From assembly GCA_013397865.1 (NCBI GenBank), contig VZTI01001175.1:1198529-1262528 (forward strand): DNA of 64,000 nucleotides. Reading direction: 5' to 3'. Shown one piece after another: positions 46,701 through 59,298 of this stretch. The position numbers and the translations under genes were made by a program. Position 1 is the first letter of the stretch. Every line of letters begins with the position of its first letter. The notes below the pieces were generated by a model, which worked only from the letters and a program-made list of their open reading frames with translations, searched no databases and was not told where the DNA came from. The DNA comes from Struthidea cinerea. Lineage: Eukaryota; Chordata; Aves; Passeriformes; Corcoracidae.

Positions 46701-49700
46701 TGAAAAGGCTACGGAGTTGAGAAAGTAAAGGTCCTTGCCACTCAATGGAGTCCTTAAGATCAGTCTGTTCAGGACCTCTGATTTTTGCCTCTAAGAAGGG
46801 AAATTAATATGACTCTCAAGACATCCAAATAATGCACACAGCAGTTATGGGTACTTACACAAGATCTAGAAATTAGTAAGATTACCAGTAATGGAATTTT
46901 TTTTACATTTTTAAAGACGGCCATAGACCAAGTCAGTTTGGGAGGGGGAAGAAGTCTGTTAATATACTTATTTTTCAGCCATGTCTTAGGTAGTCCTTGC
47001 CAGCTTTTTCAGCCACCTACAATGATCTAATGAGGTGCTCCTGCATTTGCCACTCCCACAGGACTCCAGGCTCCCAGGCCAACCCTCGGAGCACACCAGC
47101 CCAGCCAGCTGAATACCCAGAGCGGAACCCTCCTGAGCAAGAACACCCCGGCTACACCGGCAGTTACACTGCTACTAATGCTGGAGTAGCTACTGTTGAT
47201 AAAGCAGGGAATGGAAGCAGATACAAGCTCACTGAAAGCCTCTATGAGAACTTATCACTGAAAGATGATTTAATTGCTCCCATGCCCTGAAGATCACATT
47301 AACCTTATTTTCACATACCAGTTTAGCACTTGCCCCAAGATGGAAGAGTAAAACCAAATACATCAGTAAATGTCAGGGTCCTTCCAACACTGGAAAAGTA
47401 CGTGTAAGTTTCACTTAGAATCAACACAAACTTCTATTTCTCTTTTTAATGAGCAGGTTTTTTAAACCACCTCTCTTGCAACACTGAGGATTCAACATTA
47501 CTATTAGAAATAACAGCATTACCTCCAATCTATTTTGGATAAACCAAGTAAATAGAGTGAGAAGTAGTTTATGTTTTAGTAACTTAAATTTGCTAAGCTC
47601 ACACACCTTAAGGGTAAACTGCTGAGAAATTACATCCTATATGCGAAGCTGGCAATCAAAACAGATGCTTAATTTGTGATCCTCAGGATTATCGCAAATT
47701 AACAAACACCTTTTTTGCACTCAGCAGCTCTACAATATGCTTTAACAGCAATGGTATGGAACAAATTCTATACCTTCCAGAGGGTCCCTTATATGGCTTA
47801 GCACAGTATTTTCCTCTATACGCTCTATTTTTAGTACCTCTGCTACCTCCAAGGCCTGGTCTCTGCTGGCCTCATTTGCTTCTAAAATGGCAGCGAGCCA
47901 GTGAAGGTATGCACTGCTCTGGGAACAGGAGGGCTTAGTGCTGGTACAGTGCTTAGGAGGCACAGAACTTCATGCTGTGTTTAAAAGCCCTGACCAGATT
48001 TGAAGAATTTGAAGGATAGGAAAAATTAAGAAAACCCAGGTTTCCTTAGTTATGCCAACACTTTATATGAGTAAACAAAGAGCTCAAGTTCTACTGTCTG
48101 GATAAAAGGCTTTTTACTCTTCTTATTTTCGCTGATTGTAGAATGCAAAATAATAGTACTAAGCAATCTCATTTTCCAATGCTCATGGCACCAGCACAGT
48201 AAATCCGGTTTATTTTTTAAAGAGAACCATCCTCACAAATACTAAAAAAGAATTTTCCTAAGTCCTTGACAGTTGGTTACTTTTACACCAGCCAGGAACA
48301 CACAGAACCCCCTGACACAACTGTGTCCCTTTAAGGGATAACAAGGAGGGTTAACGGGTGAGAAATCTGACCTGCAAACTGTGTCTGGGATTAAATGAAC
48401 ACAGGAAGCATATTATGCAAATATATCAACAGGGCAGCCTTTCTTCTTCTGTGCCAACTGTCTGTGCACTAGCACAGAGAAAACCAATTTACAAGAGTCC
48501 TCTTTCAGGAAAGCAGGGTTCTTACACATATCATTTTACTTCTCGTGCACAAAAAACCAACTAACACAGCAGGAAAAAGCATCCTACGATAGCTTGAAGA
48601 CAAAAAAGATCTGTACTTCTTGCAAACTCTTTGTGTGCAGTACTTTAGAACTAACTGAAAGGCTGATTACCTCCAAAAAGTGGAATTCAGGACTCTCTTT
48701 TTCTCAGCAGTTAAAGTCTCAAACGTAACTTAGTCTGAGGGTTTAGTATTGCATCTGTTGTCTCAAAAGTGATCAAAGAATCAAGAAGAGAGTTGTACTC
48801 TCATAATAAATAAAATACTAACAAATTCTCTCAACTTTTCCACTGTTAAGACTGAGCAGTTGAATAGGAGGACAGAGTAAACAAACAACAAAACCCTCTG
48901 GAAAGACTGCATGACAGGTTATGACACAGCCAAAGGAAGGCAAAGGATCAAATGCTGCCTTCTTAGAAAGCCCATACAGGCCTGTTCACTGCTATTAACA
49001 TGCAAGCCAACGAACACAGTAAATCAGGATCCATAGGATAAAAACAGAATAAGAGTATTCTACTCAACTTTGTGCAGTAAACAGGACTGCAAATAAAAAC
49101 ATAAAAGCCAGCCCTGCATCAAAATATCTCCATTATTTTTAGAGTAGAAGTAAAATTCAATTAAGTCTTAGGATAGTATTTTATTGACTTTCAAATTATT
49201 GAGGCAGCCCACACCAGTAGCATAAAATATCCATCTTTACATAAAAGTTCACTTAAAAGAACCACCATGGCACAAACTTAGTACTGTCTACTGGATTCAT
49301 GTCCACACTAAAGCTAACAAACAGTCTTTTCAAACTCACTCTCCACAATAGCTAATTATGTCTCAAATTCACCCAACTATTTGCTTTAACTGGCACCACT
49401 ATTTGACAGCAGCCTCCACAGTACTGTCCAAAATAAAGGGGGAAAAGTTGATCTGAATGTCTTCTGCTTCATCTTTAAACTTCTGTGCTCATTTCAACTG
49501 GGTGCAGTAACAAATTCAAGTATCTTTTTCTGATTATCATGTGGGAAAAACCTGAAATATCCTAAATGAAAGCAAAGATAAACTGCTTTTAAAACTTGTT
49601 CAGCTTCACATTAGCACAGGAGTTATAATTTGCTGGTGAATTAATTACCTACAACAGGAACTCCCCAAGGCAAAGCTGGCTACAATTAGTTCCAGTTCAT

Positions 49701-52700
49701 CCATAGATGACTCAGCCTCGACTACATCAGAAAAGACATCACATGCTAAACTGCTTCCCTTGTGTGCTGCCACAAACATGTGCCTCCCCAGGTGCAGGTC
49801 TGCCTGCCCCTCACCAGCACAGCTGGGGTCAGTAACAGATCCCACAGCCCCCAGTCTGGCTGCTGGTATTTTGCAATGCCCCCACGGGGTCTGGGATAAG
49901 GTCAGCAGAGTGCTCAGACTTACCCTGCTGATAAGGTCAGCAGGATGCTGCTGTAACTTATCAAGCCTCAGCAAGCTGGGAACACTATTTGTCATAATGG
50001 AGATATAATCAAGACTTCAAATACCCCACTAAAATTCCTCCACAGATTATTACCTTCAGAACGACTAGAAGACAGGGCATAATTCAAACAAAACAAAAAG
50101 CCACAACATAGAACTCAACTGCTACCAGTATTAATTGGGAAAGTGAAACTAGCTTCCCACAGCTGTTGCAATGCTGGTAACCTGTGCATATGTATCCCTC
50201 AGAAAACTTGTCTGTTTCCTCATGTAGTCACACAGGAGCAGATAAAAATGCTGGTCATTAAAATAAAATGCAAATAAAAGCAAAATTCCCCTACATCACA
50301 AAGCTACTCCAACTTTTCCTCTACGTTTAAATGCCTACAGCTGCTTGCACCATCTGAGCAGCTTTTGAGTTGCTCCAAACAAATTTCTTCAAGTGTAATC
50401 ACTTAACTGGGGTTTTACTTGCAGGGGATAAAAGAACGTGTTACAGAAGCATTCCTCATAAAACTGGATACCCAAACTTCACCAAACAGATTTTTCCCTG
50501 ATGAACTACCCAAAAGACACCCAATTATTTGAACAAAATACCCATTAAAGGAGCTATATACCCAGTAATTTTACAAGACCATAACAGGGATTTCCCAAAG
50601 ACTTACACTGCTCAAACCCACACCACACAAGTAACAACACACAGGAAACCATGGAGCACCTGCAAATGGGGAAGCACCTGTCAACAGGTTTGTTTAAGGA
50701 GGAAGAGGATGGAGAATGCTGAGGCAAAACGCAGTGCTTTCCACTGACACCCAGTCTGTGCCCTCTGGGGAACAAGGACAGTGGGGAATCCAACATTAGC
50801 AGCATCAATATTAAGTTTCCCTAAACAGTGCTTATCACACTTCAAGAACCCCACAGAACGTATCAGCCCAGGCCATTGTGCTGTTTAAAGAAATGTTTCT
50901 GATTCCTCTCCTTACTCTTGCCAGAGACTTGATGCTGCTTCCCAACAGGATCCATCGCTTTCCCAGACTCACAGAAGGTAGACACACAAACACAACTCGA
51001 GTTCAGATCTCTTGGGCAGGAACTACAGTGTAATACTTTACTTTCTGAATCCTGACAAATAAAGGATATGTGAAAGGCTTCCACCAGCTTGATGGAAGGA
51101 GTAAATACAACCAAACAGCTTTCGCAATTAAGAGGTTTGGGTCTCCACATACCCCAAAGCAAACAGAAGCAACTCCAAACCCCATAGCACTTATTTCAAA
51201 AAGTTTCTTCTGTTTAAGTCATTTGACATATGAGAGTTTAGCCACAGTCAGTGTTACAATGCGCATGCAAAAGCAGAGTGTTCTAAAAAGACAGGTCTGG
51301 AAATCAAAAGATGAAATGCTCAAAAATGTGTGTAATATAATGCTGCACAAGAGTCTGATGCTTTCACCTTCTAGTACATAAAAAGTTGTCAAATTACAGT
51401 GTTTAAACCCTTACCAGTATGTACTGTAACTACTGCAATCCATACACACAGTATGCTGAACTTTCTCCTGTTTTTCTGTTTTCTTATGATTGGTCATAGG
51501 AATCTGTGCATCTTCGTAATGCTTTTTTGCATGGCCATTCACATATCTAAAATAAAAGAAAAAGAAAGAAGCTTATACTTCTACACAGCTAATTAACATT
51601 CATTTAAAAAATAGGAATAAAAAAGGCATCCAATATTTACACAGGCATTAAAAAAGACAATTCACTTGTGTGAAAACACTGGTTAAATTTTCCAACATTT
51701 TTCCCCCTTTACTCTCTCATGTGGTCCAAATTAGCCCCTCCATCTCCTTGCACCAAATCCCAGGATCTGTGCTCTTAACAGTCTAATGCAGTTCCACAAC
51801 TGAGAAAATCCTAAACTCCCTTTATCCACACCTGTAGTGCAGGTACACAGTACTGCTTTCCTATATACTCTTCTTACGGCCCTACCTTTTTTCCCCCCTA
51901 GCACTTGTGTTTTGGATCCCTTTAACAGAGTGCTGACCCCCATCTGAAAGCACCCCCATTTTCAGCTTTCCCATTTTGCAGCATGATTTAATGTTACAGT
52001 CATCGAGTTCATGAACTTGAAGGGCTCTGGAGCTTGTGGTTACATAAGGGAATAAAAATGTAAAATCCTGCAGCTCTTTTGCTGACACGATGAGCATTTT
52101 CATACCCAAAGTCTGAGATACAGGAAATTAAGCACTTTTAATTTTTAAAAAAGTGTCCTTACAAATGCAAGAGCCCCAAGGTATATTATATCTTCTCATG
52201 CAATTATTTTCCATTCTAAGGATGGGAGCAGTTTGATAAGACAAAACAAACTGCATAAATAACTGACTCAATGTCTACCAACTGCATGTAAGAAGGGCCA
52301 TTTGTGGACAATAATATTTTTTTTTAAGATTAGCAACAATTAAAATATTCCAATTATTTATTTCACACCAATGCACACCATGAAGTATTTCCCGCTCTCT
52401 TAGCTCTCACCAAGTATAAATTTATTAAATAAATAAATAGAGGGGGAAAAAAGGGTTGGTGTCAAAAACTCTGAATAAGATACATTATTAAAACTGTGGC
52501 ACTTACTGCTACCCAGATCAAACAAACAAAACCTTGAGTTTATTCAATACACTTAAAAAAATGAAGTCACTAAGTTTAATGATGCTTTCCCAGAATAAAA
52601 GCACACCAGCACAGATGTTACCCAACAGATGAAAACATGTTTGCATCCCAGATACCGCCTAAATGTCAACAGTAACTGCATTCCATTAGTATGTGCGTCT

Positions 52701-53389
52701 CAAACATTTATGTAGCAGCATATTTTCTACAATTATCCTGATGTATAAATAACAGCATTGACTGTATCGTTCATCTACAATGTATTTGGAGTACTTGAAC
52801 TAATACAGCCATCAAGCAGGTGTAGCCTGAAGGAATTCTGGTGGCAGCTAGTTCTTACATGCTATGGCAATAACTTTAGGTCCAAAACTACACTGCAGTA
52901 CCATTTAAGCTATTTTCAGTCTCAGCTGAATAGTTGCTGTTTCTCTCAAAGTAAGATGTGCCAACTTGTGGCTTTCCAACAATTCTTACTGGGTTTATCC
53001 TGTCACAAAAGAAACATCTTCCACAGAATGGAACTTTACAATAACTTACTAAATTATCAGTTCTCCAGACACTTTTTGAACTGAGCAATCACATTTACTG
53101 TCCACTTTACTTGAAAAACCCAACGAAATAAAACACCCATATCTTGAGTATAATCTCTGGACTCTCATAAGGTAGCAAAGAACGACGTTAAGCATAAACA
53201 TACAATGTTAAATGAGATAATGAAAGGCTTATTTCAGGGAATTTTTGAATGAACTGCCTCAGAGTCAAGCAACAAAGGAGAAAGATAAAGGTCTGATTAA
53301 AAGATTTGCACACTAACATTGTACCCACCTTCCACAATGGACACTCGAACACGTCAGACAGACCCAGGGACTTTTATTTGACCGGCACA
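31627..53389 (-). CDS. USP3: USP3, ubiquitin-specific protease 3 (14 exons; first coding exon outside window)
   Basis: Encodes the nuclear deubiquitinase USP3, known to remove ubiquitin from histones H2A and H2B and to act in S-phase progression and the DNA damage response. Minus-strand exons in transcript order: 53329-53389, 51415-51546, 45707-45790, 43995-44076, 41741-41823, 41069-41182, 40287-40400, 36054-36200, 34014-34120, 33766-33846, 32968-33086, 32703-32816, 32520-32587, 31627-31792. They give 489 residues, exactly the number in human residues 32-520. Most of a ZnF-UBP domain (WVCLTC, CMDC, YRCDDF) comes first, then the USP domain. The Cys box is GLRNLGNTCFMN with catalytic Cys codon 41770-41772; the His box is GSGHYTAYA with His codon 31777-31779. 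Two CxxC pairs (CLICG, CHKC) form the finger zinc site typical of USPs. The first 31 residues, including the first zinc ligands, are encoded beyond 64000. Confidence 0.97.
32520..32587 (-). CDS. USP3: USP3 exon
   Basis: A 68-base exon encoding PENSGPESCLYDL and VAVVVHHGSG, leading into the His box. The acceptor is CTACCACAG and the donor GG|GTGAGT. Confidence 0.96.
32703..32816 (-). CDS. USP3: USP3 exon
   Basis: Encodes VLCLHLKRFHWTAYLRNKV and YVEFPLRGLDMKCYLLE, the USP 'LKRF' block. The acceptor is CCCCTGTAG and the donor GAG|GTAAGA, phase 0. Confidence 0.97.
32968..33086 (-). CDS. USP3: USP3 exon (finger zinc CxxC 2)
   Basis: Encodes CLRSFTDLEELDETELYMC with HKC, the second CxxC, and STKKFWIQKLPK. 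The acceptor is TTTTTTTAG and the donor AAG|GTTTGT. Confidence 0.96.
33766..33846 (-). CDS. USP3: USP3 exon
   Basis: Encodes LSLDIPSQFRNKRTKNQ and GPMCTLR. The acceptor is GCTTTTCTAG and the donor G|GTAAGA. Both ends split a codon. Confidence 0.94.
34014..34120 (-). CDS. USP3: USP3 exon (finger zinc CxxC 1)
   Basis: Encodes VTAIFGGILQNEVNCLICG, the first CxxC of the USP finger, and SRKFDPFL. The acceptor is TTTGTCTAG and the donor G|GTAAGG. Confidence 0.96.
36054..36200 (-). CDS. USP3: USP3 exon (QQDAHEF motif)
   Basis: Encodes the conserved USP motif GYQQQDAHEFMRYLLDHL and GGFNGVSRSVILQENS. The acceptor is TCTCTTAAG|G and the donor AT|GTAAGA. It is separated from the previous exon by a 4.1-kb intron. 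Confidence 0.97.
36201..40286 (-). other. USP3: USP3 intron, 4.1 kb
   Basis: GT-AG intron. It contains a (GCA)5 tract at 38785-38800 and two long but unsupported plus-strand open frames at 39449-40194. No transposon was recognised. Confidence 0.85.
38785..38800 (+). repeat. (GCA)5 trinucleotide tract
   Basis: Five perfect GCA units plus G, followed by TTTTTT, inside a USP3 intron. It is short and likely stable. Confidence 0.85.
40287..40400 (-). CDS. USP3: USP3 exon
   Basis: Encodes SLVEEFRKTLCALWQGSQ and SLFYVVWKIMPNF. The acceptor is TTCTTTACAG and the donor AG|GTAAGT. Confidence 0.96.
41069..41182 (-). CDS. USP3: USP3 exon (USP thumb)
   Basis: Encodes NIQQFCCYFKELPAVELRN and GRRTYHTRSQGDNNV. 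The acceptor is TTTTCCTAG and the donor GT|GTAAGC. Confidence 0.95.
41741..41823 (-). CDS. USP3: USP3 exon (catalytic Cys box)
   Basis: Encodes GSTTALCATGLRNLGNTCF then MNAILQSLS. The nucleophilic Cys is codon 41770-41772 in NTCFMN. The acceptor is TCATTCCAG and the donor AG|GTACCT. Confidence 0.97.
43995..44076 (-). CDS. USP3: USP3 exon (basic linker)
   Basis: Encodes SAFTSDRHRKRKLLENS and LNSKLLKVN. The basic RHRKRK run could help nuclear targeting (inference). The acceptor is TTCCAACAG, the donor AAT|GTAAGT, ending in phase 0. Confidence 0.94.
44707..44724 (+). repeat. Poly(T) run
   Basis: Eighteen T residues in a USP3 intron, preceded by CTTTTC and followed by AATTAA. No retroposon body was recognised next to it. 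Confidence 0.8.
45707..45790 (-). CDS. USP3: USP3 exon (end of ZnF-UBP)
   Basis: Encodes YRCDDFVVNDTKLGLVQ and VREHLQNLE. The acceptor is TCTTGCAG and the donor AA|GTAAGT. It is preceded by a 5.6-kb intron. Confidence 0.95.
45791..51414 (-). other. USP3: USP3 intron, 5.6 kb
   Basis: GT-AG intron within the ZnF-UBP coding region. It contains a perfect 14-base direct repeat at 49895-49943. Otherwise it is AT-rich unique-looking sequence with no supported gene. Confidence 0.85.
49895..49943 (+). repeat. Perfect 14-base direct repeat
   Basis: GATAAGGTCAGCAG occurs at 49895-49908 and again at 49930-49943, with 21 bases between. Each copy contains GATAAG and AAGGTCA. Confidence 0.85.
51415..51546 (-). 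CDS. USP3: USP3 exon (ZnF-UBP)
   Basis: Encodes YVNGHAKKHYED, a Lys/Glu-rich loop, and HTVCMDCSSYSTYC with further zinc ligands. The acceptor is TTATTTTAG and the donor TG|GTAAGG. Confidence 0.95.
51547..53328 (-). other. USP3: USP3 intron, 1.8 kb
   Basis: GT-AG intron with a short AAAT-type repeat near 52424-52441. I see nothing else in it. Confidence 0.85.
53329..53389 (-). CDS. USP3: USP3 exon (ZnF-UBP, first in window)
   Basis: A 61-base exon encoding CRSNKSPWVCLTC and SSVHCG, zinc-ligand residues of the ZnF-UBP. The minus-strand acceptor is TTTTCTAG, the donor AG|GTGGGT. It enters with two bases of a split codon, matching Val31 of human. Confidence 0.93.
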
Positions 53390-56300
53390 CTAGAAAAGAT
53401 TTAAAAAAAAAAAAAAGGGTCAAATGAATGAAGTCTACTCAATTTTAAAATACAATACAAAAAAATCAGAAGGACAAAAACACTTGTAAACCTTCCAATT
53501 TTTTCTTTTGGTTTTTAATAAGACAGTCCAGTGAACACAGGACAAAAAGCTACAGCACTTCTGTTTCATAAAAGTTGTTCTACAAGAAACCATTTTAAAG
53601 AAGGTATTGCAAGAAAGCCTGGCAATCTGATAAGAAGCACAGAGAATAAATTACTGTGCAATGCATGATAATACACACCATTTATACAATGCGTATTCCT
53701 ACTCTGCAGTGCTGATAAAGAATTTATCCATAATGACTTCACCCTCAGTCCTACACAAGCAGCTGAAAGGTTAAAATGTAACACCAGTCCTGTGCTTCAC
53801 AATCTACTCGAGACATCAGAAGATGTTATCTATGTTTTTGGCTGTCATATTTTAAGTCCAGAAAATTTAAAACATGGATGTTTAAAGCTAAAGGGCTTAA
53901 ACAAAAAGAATGGCAAATACTAAAAAAAGATGAAACACCATCCCCAGGGTAGAGCCATAGAAATGGGATATTCCAACTCTAATTCTAACCCAGCAGCATG
54001 TCACTGAAAGAGGGATGCTATGAAACACAGCACTTAGATTTGAATGAAATAAGATTGTTAACTATCCATTACCACAGAATTTACAAAAATAATATTACAC
54101 TTTCAAATACCCAACTAATATGATGAGAAAATTAAAATAAAATGCTAAGTGCACTGCTACAAGGGCAGAAAACAAAAATAAAATACTACTTTGATTATTC
54201 CCAAAATACAAAAGGGTATGATACCAGATAATTTTTCTACACACCATAAATTTCTGCTGCTTGGAGCAGCCAGTCAAGAGAGTCACAGAGGAAAGAGAAG
54301 ACATTGAGAATATGAAGGCCTGTGAGGCCAGGGGGTAGAAAGACAAAGAGAAGAGGACTGACGGCTGGTTGTACATGTAAATTACTTATATTGTTATTTA
54401 TTGCGGGAAAGCATAAGAACAGCCTTCCCCTTCCGGAGTCACACCTTAAAACAAGAACTGAAGCAGCACAGAAGCTGCTCCAGGGTAGGATCAATCTGAG
54501 CAGGCTAATTCAGGACTTGTAGGAAAACTCAAAATACGGTTCACCAAGCTATGAACCATGGTACATAGCAAACTGTTAAGATCAAAGACTATCAGAGAAC
54601 ACCAAGCTAAGAAAAGTAGTTTCTTTATCAAATTAAATGTTCATTAAAAAGGAAGGGGTCAATTTTGAAACAGCAGAGAACTGACAAGCTTAGCTATTTA
54701 GAAGAGCTAATATATTTCTCCACTAGCAGATTTGTTCCTTTTTGATTTAAATCGGATGGAAAAAATAAAGAGTACACTGCTTTTTAAACAGCTGGGTTTT
54801 GGATCTGAATTTATTATTACAAATAGCTGCTGTATGTCAATTCAAAAGCTAAATCCAAGGCATGTTTAAAATGAGAATGTTACCGTATTATGTGTGGAAA
54901 AAAAGGCGCATTCTCCAGAAATATTTTTTTAAGTAAGTGCTTTAAACTCTCTAGTCAAGACTCCAGAACCGGTTCCTTCAGCTGCTTTACTTGAGAAACA
55001 CATTTTCTCCCGTCTCAGCTATCTGGCACTGGTTCTCCAAAACTCAGTTTTTCTATTTCTAAAGCTCTTTATTCCCACAGCTGTGATGGTCATCTTGCAA
55101 TAGACAGAAGGCAGCCAGGTAGAGCTGTTTTGGTTTACATTTCATGTCAGGAATGTGGAAGAAGTTTGTCTAATTTGACCAAAATGTTACTAAGAAACCC
55201 AAAATTTAACACTAGCAAACAGAAGAGAAAGGGAAAATCTTAAACAGCCATTATCAATTAAAAATGGGCTAAAGGAACCACTGGTCTACCCTGATACAAT
55301 TTTATTTGCTTGAATTTCACAAACTGCAATGTAAAATATTAACCAGAAGGAAAGAAAAAGTAGCCAAAACCATTAATGAACTTAATCTGTGTTTAAATGC
55401 TGCATGAACAAAGCACTACTCTACACTTTCCATGCCAGGAACATTAAAAGGTCTTCCTAGCATTAAAATCCTAGCAGAAATCTCCCACTTTGAAATAACA
55501 TGTTGGCTTCCACTATGTTACCATCTATGCATGGAACTGGTTCTCAACCAGTAGGTCAAAGCATTATGATGGAAACTCTTACTCCTACTTTCCACCCCTA
55601 CCAGACAATTACAATTTCACATTAAGGTACTTTAAATACCTATACTGCTTGTTTGTCAAGTGTTAAATTATACCAAAGTAGTGCTCATTCTGCAGGTTTA
55701 AATGTTCTGCACAAAGCCAGCAAACAAGCCCAACTTCTGCACAACGCCAAAAAAAATCGCATACACTGAAATTTTCCATCTTTCATATCAGGGAATAGGA
55801 AAAGATGGCTCATTTGTTTACTTTAACTTTTAGGAAGAACTTTGCTCCAATTGCATCACATCAGAAATGTGTAGTTTATCTTCTGCACAAACATCTCCAC
55901 CCACAAAGAACTCACACCACATGGAAGTGACTCCCACTAAGATTAAACACAGAATCCAGTATTAAATCTGTGACCTCTGTTAAATTAAATTGCTCTGTTC
56001 TCAGAGAATTACACAACTGATTTTTTAACATATTGCTGAAGATTGCATTTTGTATTTCTCTGAGGCTGGCTCGGTAGATAGCTGCATTAAAGCCTGGCTC
56101 TCCAGGTATTCCTCAGTGCAGATCCTGAAGCAGTCACCATCTTGCTACTTAATAAATTATATTAGACTGGAAGTTTCAGGCATTAGTCAGGACTCTATCA
56201 AGATAGGCACCATGGAATGCACAGCAAAATCACAAATCACTGTCCAGAACTAACTACAATCTAAATCAGAGGTAGACAGTTTGGCTTCATATGTAAAGAC

Positions 56301-59284
56301 ACTGCACGTTGCTCCTTTCAACTGACATGAATGCAGTAGGCTTCAAAGTAGACCAGAAGCAAGAGGGAGAGATCCATAGCAAATCCCTTCTCAATTCAAA
56401 AGAACATTACACAGCCCTGGAAGTTGACCCTTAAAGCAGACTTGGGTGTTCTGGACTTTAAGGTCCGACAGTTACACTAAATCGTGAGGAAAGACTTTCA
56501 AACCCATTTGTATAGCTACAGATGTATTCCTTCCATAACCAGTTTTCCAGTTGGGATTTCGGGGTTTGGCTTGCTTTTCTTTTAGCACTACTTAAAAAAG
56601 AGAGGGGTGCATTACATCAGCATCCCTTACTTTGGATTAAAATTATGTTCAAACATTGTAACCACATCAAAAAATTATTTAGTGGTATACAGACCAAGGA
56701 ACACTGGCTGCTTTCTCAGCTTGAACAAAAGTTTGGCTAATGAAACAGTTCCCAACTGCCTCAATTTGCTGTATTTTTAAAATAGATTCAAGTGGTCAGG
56801 CAAAGATGATACTAACACATGAAAAGAAAAGGGAAAGCAAAGCTGCAGTGCCACAATCTTATCTGAGGCATTGCCATTTGCCACTTTACATCAAAATCAT
56901 CTTATTCAGAAGCTCAGAAACACAATTTTTCATCATGTAATAGGAAGAATTCTTTCACAGAATGATTTCACTAAGTAAAACTTGAATACTGATTTGTTAC
57001 ACAGTTTACAAAGCCCTCTCTAAATGAAGAGGAGTACCAATCTATCCCCAGGACAGCAAAGACTCATACATAACTTTGGGAACACTCAGAGACGTCCATG
57101 CAGCTTCCACTTTTTGTAAGCCACCTGGGTAAGGTTCACCGAGTTATGCCAAGTAGAATGAGCAAGATATGGTTAATCAGTTTGGTGTTCTCACCACAGG
57201 GTCCCCACCCCATCCTACCCCATGATCATGCAAATATGTACTTCTCATGCTTATTTTTTTTTTTCTTCTTGAAAACCAACTCCAAGTGCACTCTTGTGAA
57301 GCATGAATGCTCCTGGCAAACACTGCATTTCTCACACAGCAAAGAAGCAGACTGCCACTGAAGGAAAGTTACAGATACGTAAAAGTATACAACCAACCTG
57401 TGAAACGAATGGGTTTGTTTAAACAGCACACTGCATAGCTGAAAAACTGGCAATAGAAAAAAGCAGCAGGAAGAGGAAGAGACAAACAGGAAGCAGTTTT
57501 TGTAAAGCAGCCAAGTTCAGAAACCTGCAAAATGCAGTGTCCACCAGAGATCTGGCAGCAGCACATGCGATCGACACAGCGCTGACCCTGGGCCAGAACT
57601 GCTACAGAACTGTGCTCACAGCCAGGGTTTAAAATAGCCCTTCATTGCACCACTAAAGAAAAGGTCACAAAGTATCAGCGCATTAAGAGCAATACTTTGG
57701 TCCTTCTGTTAAAAGCACATTGAATAGAAACAAGATTAGGGTCACTACACTATTTCAAATAGTCCCCACAGTCTTTACTAGACAGCCTGGGCTTTGCTCT
57801 CAGAAGGAGCTATAGCAGCACTCCCACGTTACTGGCCCAATTATACACTTCAATAGCACAGTGACCTGCACAGAAACATCTCCAGACTAACTGACCTCTG
57901 GTCAGTTCACCTTATGTTCACAGAGTAGATATGTGAACTTTATGTTCACGCAGTTTCAGCTATACTGAAACAAGCTAAACTGAAAAAAAAAAAAAACCAC
58001 CACTGTTGTTCCACTCAGGAAGAAGGAACAGTACTTACATACTTGTGGTGTCAGTGGTACACTGATACTGTGCTGAGCAAATCATCCCACAAACACGAGC
58101 ACTTGGTGACAAACACATACAATATGCTAGGTAAGTACAGCATGTCGCACATGTAACATGTAACACACATGTGCCTATCCAAAAAACCCACAAGAATACT
58201 GTTACAAGAAATGGACTGCTTTTCCTTTCCCATACCTGTAACTTAATTTTGCCTTAAAAATCCTTCAGTGTCCTGTTTAGTTATGATTCAGTAGGCAGAC
58301 TTCCATTTTGCCCCTTAAAGAACCTGACAATTGAAGCAAAAGAGAGCTGGGCAGACTCCATCAGCAACACGTGAAGAAAAAAGCAGCAACAACCCACACA
58401 CCAAAATGAGAAACCACTTCTTTGTAAAACACGATCCTTCTGCTGTGACACATCAGGCCTAAGGAATCAGACTAAAAGCTACCTTTTCCAAAAATCTGGA
58501 ACTAAAAGTGAGAGAAATTCGCAAGCAAAAATCCTGATGAGAATACAAAATTCTGCACAAGTATCTAATCAAATTTATACAAACCCCTTTAGTAATAGCA
58601 TTTCGGATGCAAAGACTTTCAGTCACAGAATTCATAGCATTTCTCAGAAAGCCCATTTCCATTTTACAGATGAGAAAAAGAGATTGAATAATTTACCAAA
58701 AGAATTTTATCAGCATAGATCAGAACGGAGCCTACTAGCCCATACACCTTAGTCCTTTAAATCATTTTAACTGCAGCCAAGGGTAAGATATCCCCAAACC
58801 CATTACTCTACACAAAACTTGTAAGGTGATTTGCGAAGACAGCTCTGAATTAAACACATAAAACTCCCCACATGCAATATACACCAGGTATCAGGTGTCT
58901 GTGAGTCATCCACGAAAGCTGGTATTCTAAGTAGGGAATTACTCAAGTTATTAACCTATGAGAAACATCAAGGGGACAAACATGTTGGATGCGGTCCCTT
59001 CTCTGGACTTGCACGCTAGAGCTGCAAAAACGTTCTGCCCACTGCTGGAATTTACAGCTCTGGAACTCCCTCTGGATGCAGGCACAAGTCTCTTCAAAGA
59101 CTGAATAAATCAGCGGAGTTTTCTCCACAAAATCCCCATGCATTCAAGATGTGGACATCTCAAGTTTAATGCACATATCTCCTACCCTTGAAAGACCTTC
59201 TTTACAGACAACTCCTAAATGCTGAGGGAGGACTGACAATTCCTTCCCATAAGTACTTCTTCAAGGGAACAGTGAGACAAAGCA

Positions 59285-59298
59285 AGAGAGAGAGAGAG
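59285..59298 (+). repeat. (AG)7 dinucleotide tract
   Basis: Seven AG units in USP3 intron 1. Confidence 0.8.

Noticed and set aside
46997..47290. Plus-strand open frame of 97 codons with Pro/Glu/Thr-rich composition in a USP3 intron
   Set aside because: No homology recognised, no splice signals, and the length is expected by chance.
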